This document shows, in pieces, positions 32,071 to 34,376 of a stretch of 34,376 nucleotides of DNA; the stretch's first letter is position 1; each line of letters opens with the position of its first letter. The DNA is from Methyloglobulus sp. (lineage in GTDB: Bacteria > Pseudomonadota > Gammaproteobacteria > Methylococcales > Methylomonadaceae). The stretch is taken from NCBI GenBank assembly GCA_013141505.1, contig JABFQX010000048.1, forward strand, positions 1 through 34,376. Direction: 5' to 3'. Below the pieces are notes generated by a model that was not told the DNA's origin, searched no databases, and saw nothing but the letters and a program-made list of their open reading frames with translations. The position numbers were made by a program, and so were the translations under genes.

Positions 32071-33882
32071 TTACCGATACCTTATGCGGGCTGCGACCCA
32101 ATCAAGCGAGAAATCGCGATCCGTGGAACTCGCGACATTGGTCAGCCGGACTCGAAAATTACGGTTGCCAAGGTCTGTGTTCAGCCAAGTATGCCCCCAG
32201 GTATTCGCAGCACTGCCTAAGATATAGGTTTTACTGCCAATATCCAATATGCCTGTGCTTTTTGCACTCGTCCAAGACATGCCGCCATCCCACGATAATT
32301 CCGCGCAAATTTTTGGATTGCCCACGACACTGTCGGTTTTGGCGCTTAACTTGATTTCAATCCCTTTGATATTGGCGCCAACAGGACTTACGATGCCAAA
32401 GTTAAAATATTGATGTTTATCTTTACCCGCGTTACTGCATGACATGCTGGCGTTGGTGCCACTATTGTTGTCAACCGCATACAGACTATTGCGGGTATAG
32501 GCTTTAACCGACATCGCATAACCATCATTATCTCCTGCTCCAGTAACCACAGACGCATTGCCGGCGGGATTAAAAAACCGGGTCGTAGTCACATTGCAAT
32601 ATTGCGCCTGTTTACCAATCACACTGTAAGGACATGCAGCCCTATCCAGAAGGTACAGGATAGCACTGCGGTTACGCGCGGTTTCGGTAGCAATCACCTG
32701 CGCGGGCGGGTAAAAGCCGCCCAGCCAAGTCGTGGCTGGATACATTTCAAAGGTATAGTTAAGAATGCCATGCACTCCATACAACCAGTCATTGATGCTA
32801 CCATCGGTGATATAAAGATCGCTGGCTTGCGCCGGAATATAACCATTACCTGCCGCCATATCCGTACCCATGACCGCCATAGTGTTACGGTCATCCAAAG
32901 TCATGTCAGCAGGAACATCATTGTAGGTATAACCATAAGGCCAAAGAATCAGTTCACCATAAGTGTGGAAATCAATAGCCACAGTAATTTGCTGTTTACC
33001 CAAAATTACGCGACTATCGACAAACCTGCGTACCGCCGCAGTTTCCGGTGCAGAAAAACCAGCTTTACCATGATGTGTTAAGCTGCTGGCGACAGCGCTA
33101 CTGCCCCCACAGCATCCCCACATATAATCCCAGTTACGGTTTAAATCGGTGCCGATGTCCACAGAACCCAAATTAGGCTGGCGATTTTTCCGCCACGATT
33201 GGTAAGTGCCCGTGGCTATATCATATTCACCACCGTCCGGGTTCATATCAAACACCAGCCATACTTCGCGGCTATTAACCAGATCGGTAATTTGCGGATT
33301 GGCGTTGTATTCACTGGTCAGCATTTTTAGTGTGTATAAAGCCTGTTCAACGGTTAAATGCTCCCGCGCATGTTGGTGATGCGTAAATAACACTTCGGGT
33401 TCATTTTCGTCTACCGCCACGTTATCGGAAATTTTCCCTGCCCAAATTACCCGCCCTTCATGGCTTGTGCCCATTTTGAAAAGTTTAAATATAGACGGGT
33501 AACTAATCGCCGCCTGTTGAAGTTCGGCAACCATTTCAGAATAATCGTGATAAGCAGAATCACCGGACGGGAACGTCAACACTTGGGCTTCAGCCGTTGT
33601 TGGCAATTCTGGAGTTAATCCTAATACTTCTATTGCCCGTTTTTCTTTAGGCGTTGCTTCGACCAGGATGTAATCATGGCCGACTTCTAATATCAAAGCC
33701 CCCGTTTGGGCAACTTTTGTTCTTACATGCATCCCAAAAACCTTATGGATCATGTATACAGCTGACATTTTTGGGGCAGCATAACCAGTACCAGACCAAG
33801 ACGGGATTACCAGCAGATATAAAACCATTACCGGCAATAGTAAGCGGCGGGAGGCGCTTGCTTCTTTCATTCTCTTCATCAT
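32071..33882 (-). CDS. Secreted M14 zinc carboxypeptidase with C-terminal beta domain
   Basis: A 603-residue exported peptidase. The signal peptide ends near GYAA (about 36), followed by an N-terminal propeptide-like region and an M14 catalytic domain (about 110-410). Zinc ligands are HxxE in HAREH (His171, Glu174) and His306 in DFHTYGE. The catalytic Glu is E379 in YTFEMYP, and substrate-binding Asn/Arg are in DLNRNW. It therefore looks active, removing C-terminal residues. The C-terminal region (about 420-603) is a beta-sandwich-like domain with many Asn/Ser/Gly, probably carbohydrate or surface binding. Two adjacent ATGs (33882 and 33879) and another at 33870 are possible starts; there is no strong ribosome site. 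Confidence 0.92.
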   Translation of the reverse strand: MMKRMKEASASRRLLLPVMVLYLLVIPSWSGTGYAAPKMSAVYMIHKVFGMHVRTKVAQTGALILEVGHDYILVEATPKEKRAIEVLGLTPELPTTAEAQVLTFPSGDSAYHDYSEMVAELQQAAISYPSIFKLFKMGTSHEGRVIWAGKISDNVAVDENEPEVLFTHHQHAREHLTVEQALYTLKMLTSEYNANPQITDLVNSREVWLVFDMNPDGGEYDIATGTYQSWRKNRQPNLGSVDIGTDLNRNWDYMWGCCGGSSAVASSLTHHGKAGFSAPETAAVRRFVDSRVILGKQQITVAIDFHTYGELILWPYGYTYNDVPADMTLDDRNTMAVMGTDMAAGNGYIPAQASDLYITDGSINDWLYGVHGILNYTFEMYPATTWLGGFYPPAQVIATETARNRSAILYLLDRAACPYSVIGKQAQYCNVTTTRFFNPAGNASVVTGAGDNDGYAMSVKAYTRNSLYAVDNNSGTNASMSCSNAGKDKHQYFNFGIVSPVGANIKGIEIKLSAKTDSVVGNPKICAELSWDGGMSWTSAKSTGILDIGSKTYILGSAANTWGHTWLNTDLGNRNFRVRLTNVASSTDRDFSLDWVAARIRYR

Positions 33883-34133
33883 AAAAATTGTTTGTTACTG
33901 AGACAAGTGCGTTTATCCGCCGACCTGCTTGCATCGTCAAGCATATGAGATCGCAAATATTTGAAAATATTAACGTACCGGGATTAACCTGACATTAATT
34001 GTCAGCCTTTGGTTTAGGATCAACCAAGTCCAGCTTCAAAGGAGTGGCGTCATTTTATAGCTTGTTAATGTGAATCCACAGGTTTACGTGGGTACTTTGG
34101 AAATATAGGCTCAGAAAGTTAGCTCCAGTAAAA
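33883..34133. other. Gene-free stretch left of the IS-interrupted gene
   Basis: About 250 bp upstream of the M14 peptidase. I see no coding frame with a family match, no clear terminator and only weak promoter-like words. Confidence 0.35.
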
Positions 34134-34251
34134 CTAAACCTCCCTTTCATAACCCTCTTTTAATGCTGAAAAAAAGGATTGCCCCGCATTGCTTAAAACG
34201 TAATGTCCACGGCTATTAATAAACATCAAATCTCGCTCAATAAGATTGTTT
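34134..34251 (-). pseudogene. C-terminal remnant of a gene interrupted by an IS1 element (winged-helix-like)
   Basis: Reading from the IS end at 34251 to a TAG at 34134-34136, the minus strand is open for 38 codons: NNLIERDL, then MFINSRGHYVLSNAGQSFF, then SALKEGYEREV. The run L(I/V)ER.L..INSRG.Y.LS.AG..F is what one sees at the wing and last helix of winged-helix DNA-binding proteins. There is no start other than an internal ATG at 34226, so this looks like the 3' end of a gene whose 5' part lies beyond the IS element, outside the window. Family assignment is tentative. Confidence 0.55.
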
Positions 34252-34275
34252 GGTAGTGGCTAAACATTAACTGAC
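34252..34275. repeat. IS1-type terminal inverted repeat
   Basis: This 24-bp segment, beginning GGTAGTGGCTAAAC and ending TAACTGAC, matches the IS1 terminal repeat pattern by recall. The transposase stop codon (34260-34262) lies inside it, as expected for IS1, where the reading frame runs to the element's end. Confidence 0.75.
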
Positions 34276-34376
34276 AAGCTCGAATTATAGGTAACGACAA
34301 ACCAATGGATCATGCCGTCATGCCACGTTGCGCACTTGGAGAACGAGAGCGTTTTCCGCACCCTGCGCCCGACCCG
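34260..34376 (-). CDS. IS1-family transposase, C-terminal fragment (cut by window edge)
   Basis: The minus strand from base 34376 is open for 38 codons to a TAG at 34260-34262. It contains RRVRKTLSFSKC followed by ATWHDGMIHWFV, matching the RLxRKTxxFSKSxxMHDxVIGxFI C-terminus of IS1 transposases (InsB end). This covers only the last part of the DDE catalytic protein; the rest, including the frameshift between the two IS1 frames, is off the window. The MHD is WHD here, and the usual IG is changed to IHW, so this copy may be diverged. Confidence 0.85.
   Translation of the reverse strand, partial: RVGRRVRKTLSFSKCATWHDGMIHWFVVTYNSSLSVNV

Larger units (their letters stand above)
34252..34376 (-). 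mobile_element. Right end of an IS1-family insertion sequence (continues past the window)
   Basis: The boundary at 34252 begins with GGTAGTGGCTAAAC, and 34252-34275 matches the recalled IS1 right inverted repeat (GGTAATGACTCCAAC...CTGA) at most positions. Inside it is the end of an IS1-type transposase. The neighbouring bases 34243-34251 (AGATTGTTT) are candidates for the target-site duplication; its other copy lies beyond the window. Confidence 0.85.

Overview
The window looks like chromosomal DNA of a gammaproteobacterial methylotroph, most likely a methanotroph of the Methylococcales. The main pointer is a formaldehyde-activating-enzyme (Fae) family gene. Other support is the gammaproteobacterial gene order xseB-ispA-dxs, a PqiA/PqiB/PqiC lipid-transport operon, and moderate GC with AT-rich intergenic regions. 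The genus assignment is inference; no rRNA or tRNA gene is present to settle it.

Layout, left to right. (1) 1-1475, minus strand: isoprenoid precursor operon xseB-ispA-dxs, with dxs cut by the window edge and a good sigma70-like promoter upstream of xseB. (2) 1620-4645: a GIY-YIG domain protein, a PepSY-like secreted protein, the peptidoglycan transglycosylase MtgA and a lipoprotein alpha/beta hydrolase. (3) 4761-7709: a large sensor with a solute-binding domain, PAS, degenerate GGDEF and degenerate EAL. (4) 8012-8788: an exported pentapeptide-repeat protein. (5) 8849-14687, minus strand: a five-gene run holding an LTA-synthase-type phosphotransferase, an unknown exported protein, two DUF4124 paralogues and an OFA-type MFS transporter. 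(6) 14847-18488, minus strand: a roughly 916-residue outer-membrane double-barrel protein with His/Met-rich stretches, and a small secreted protein of unknown function. These are separated by a compound palindromic repeat.

(7) 18982-23068, plus strand: a Fae paralogue, then pqiA1-pqiA2-pqiB-pqiC with start/stop overlaps. A long imperfect inverted repeat lies between fae and pqiA1 and includes the pqiA1 start codon. (8) 23228-27315: an unknown membrane protein, then convergently a MASE1-sensor-PAS-PAS-GGDEF-EAL protein whose catalytic motifs all look intact. (9) 27647-30494, minus strand: pdxA-rsmA-trmL-FKBP isomerase, closed by a clear intrinsic terminator. (10) 30737-33882: a zinc-ribbon methyltransferase, a 68-residue membrane protein and a secreted M14 carboxypeptidase. 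(11) 34134-34376: the right end of an IS1-family element (transposase C-terminus and terminal repeat) abutting the C-terminal remnant of another gene, apparently winged-helix-like, which it seems to have interrupted.

Functionally the window is mostly housekeeping plus cell-envelope functions (peptidoglycan, lipid transport, outer-membrane barrels, LTA-synthase-like enzyme) and two c-di-GMP-type signalling proteins, one apparently catalytic and one apparently a non-catalytic receptor. The least ordinary part is 14.8-23.1 kb, where a Fae paralogue lacking the expected catalytic His sits between unknown exported proteins and a lipid-transport operon. I saw no CRISPR array, RNA gene, prophage or recognisable defence system.
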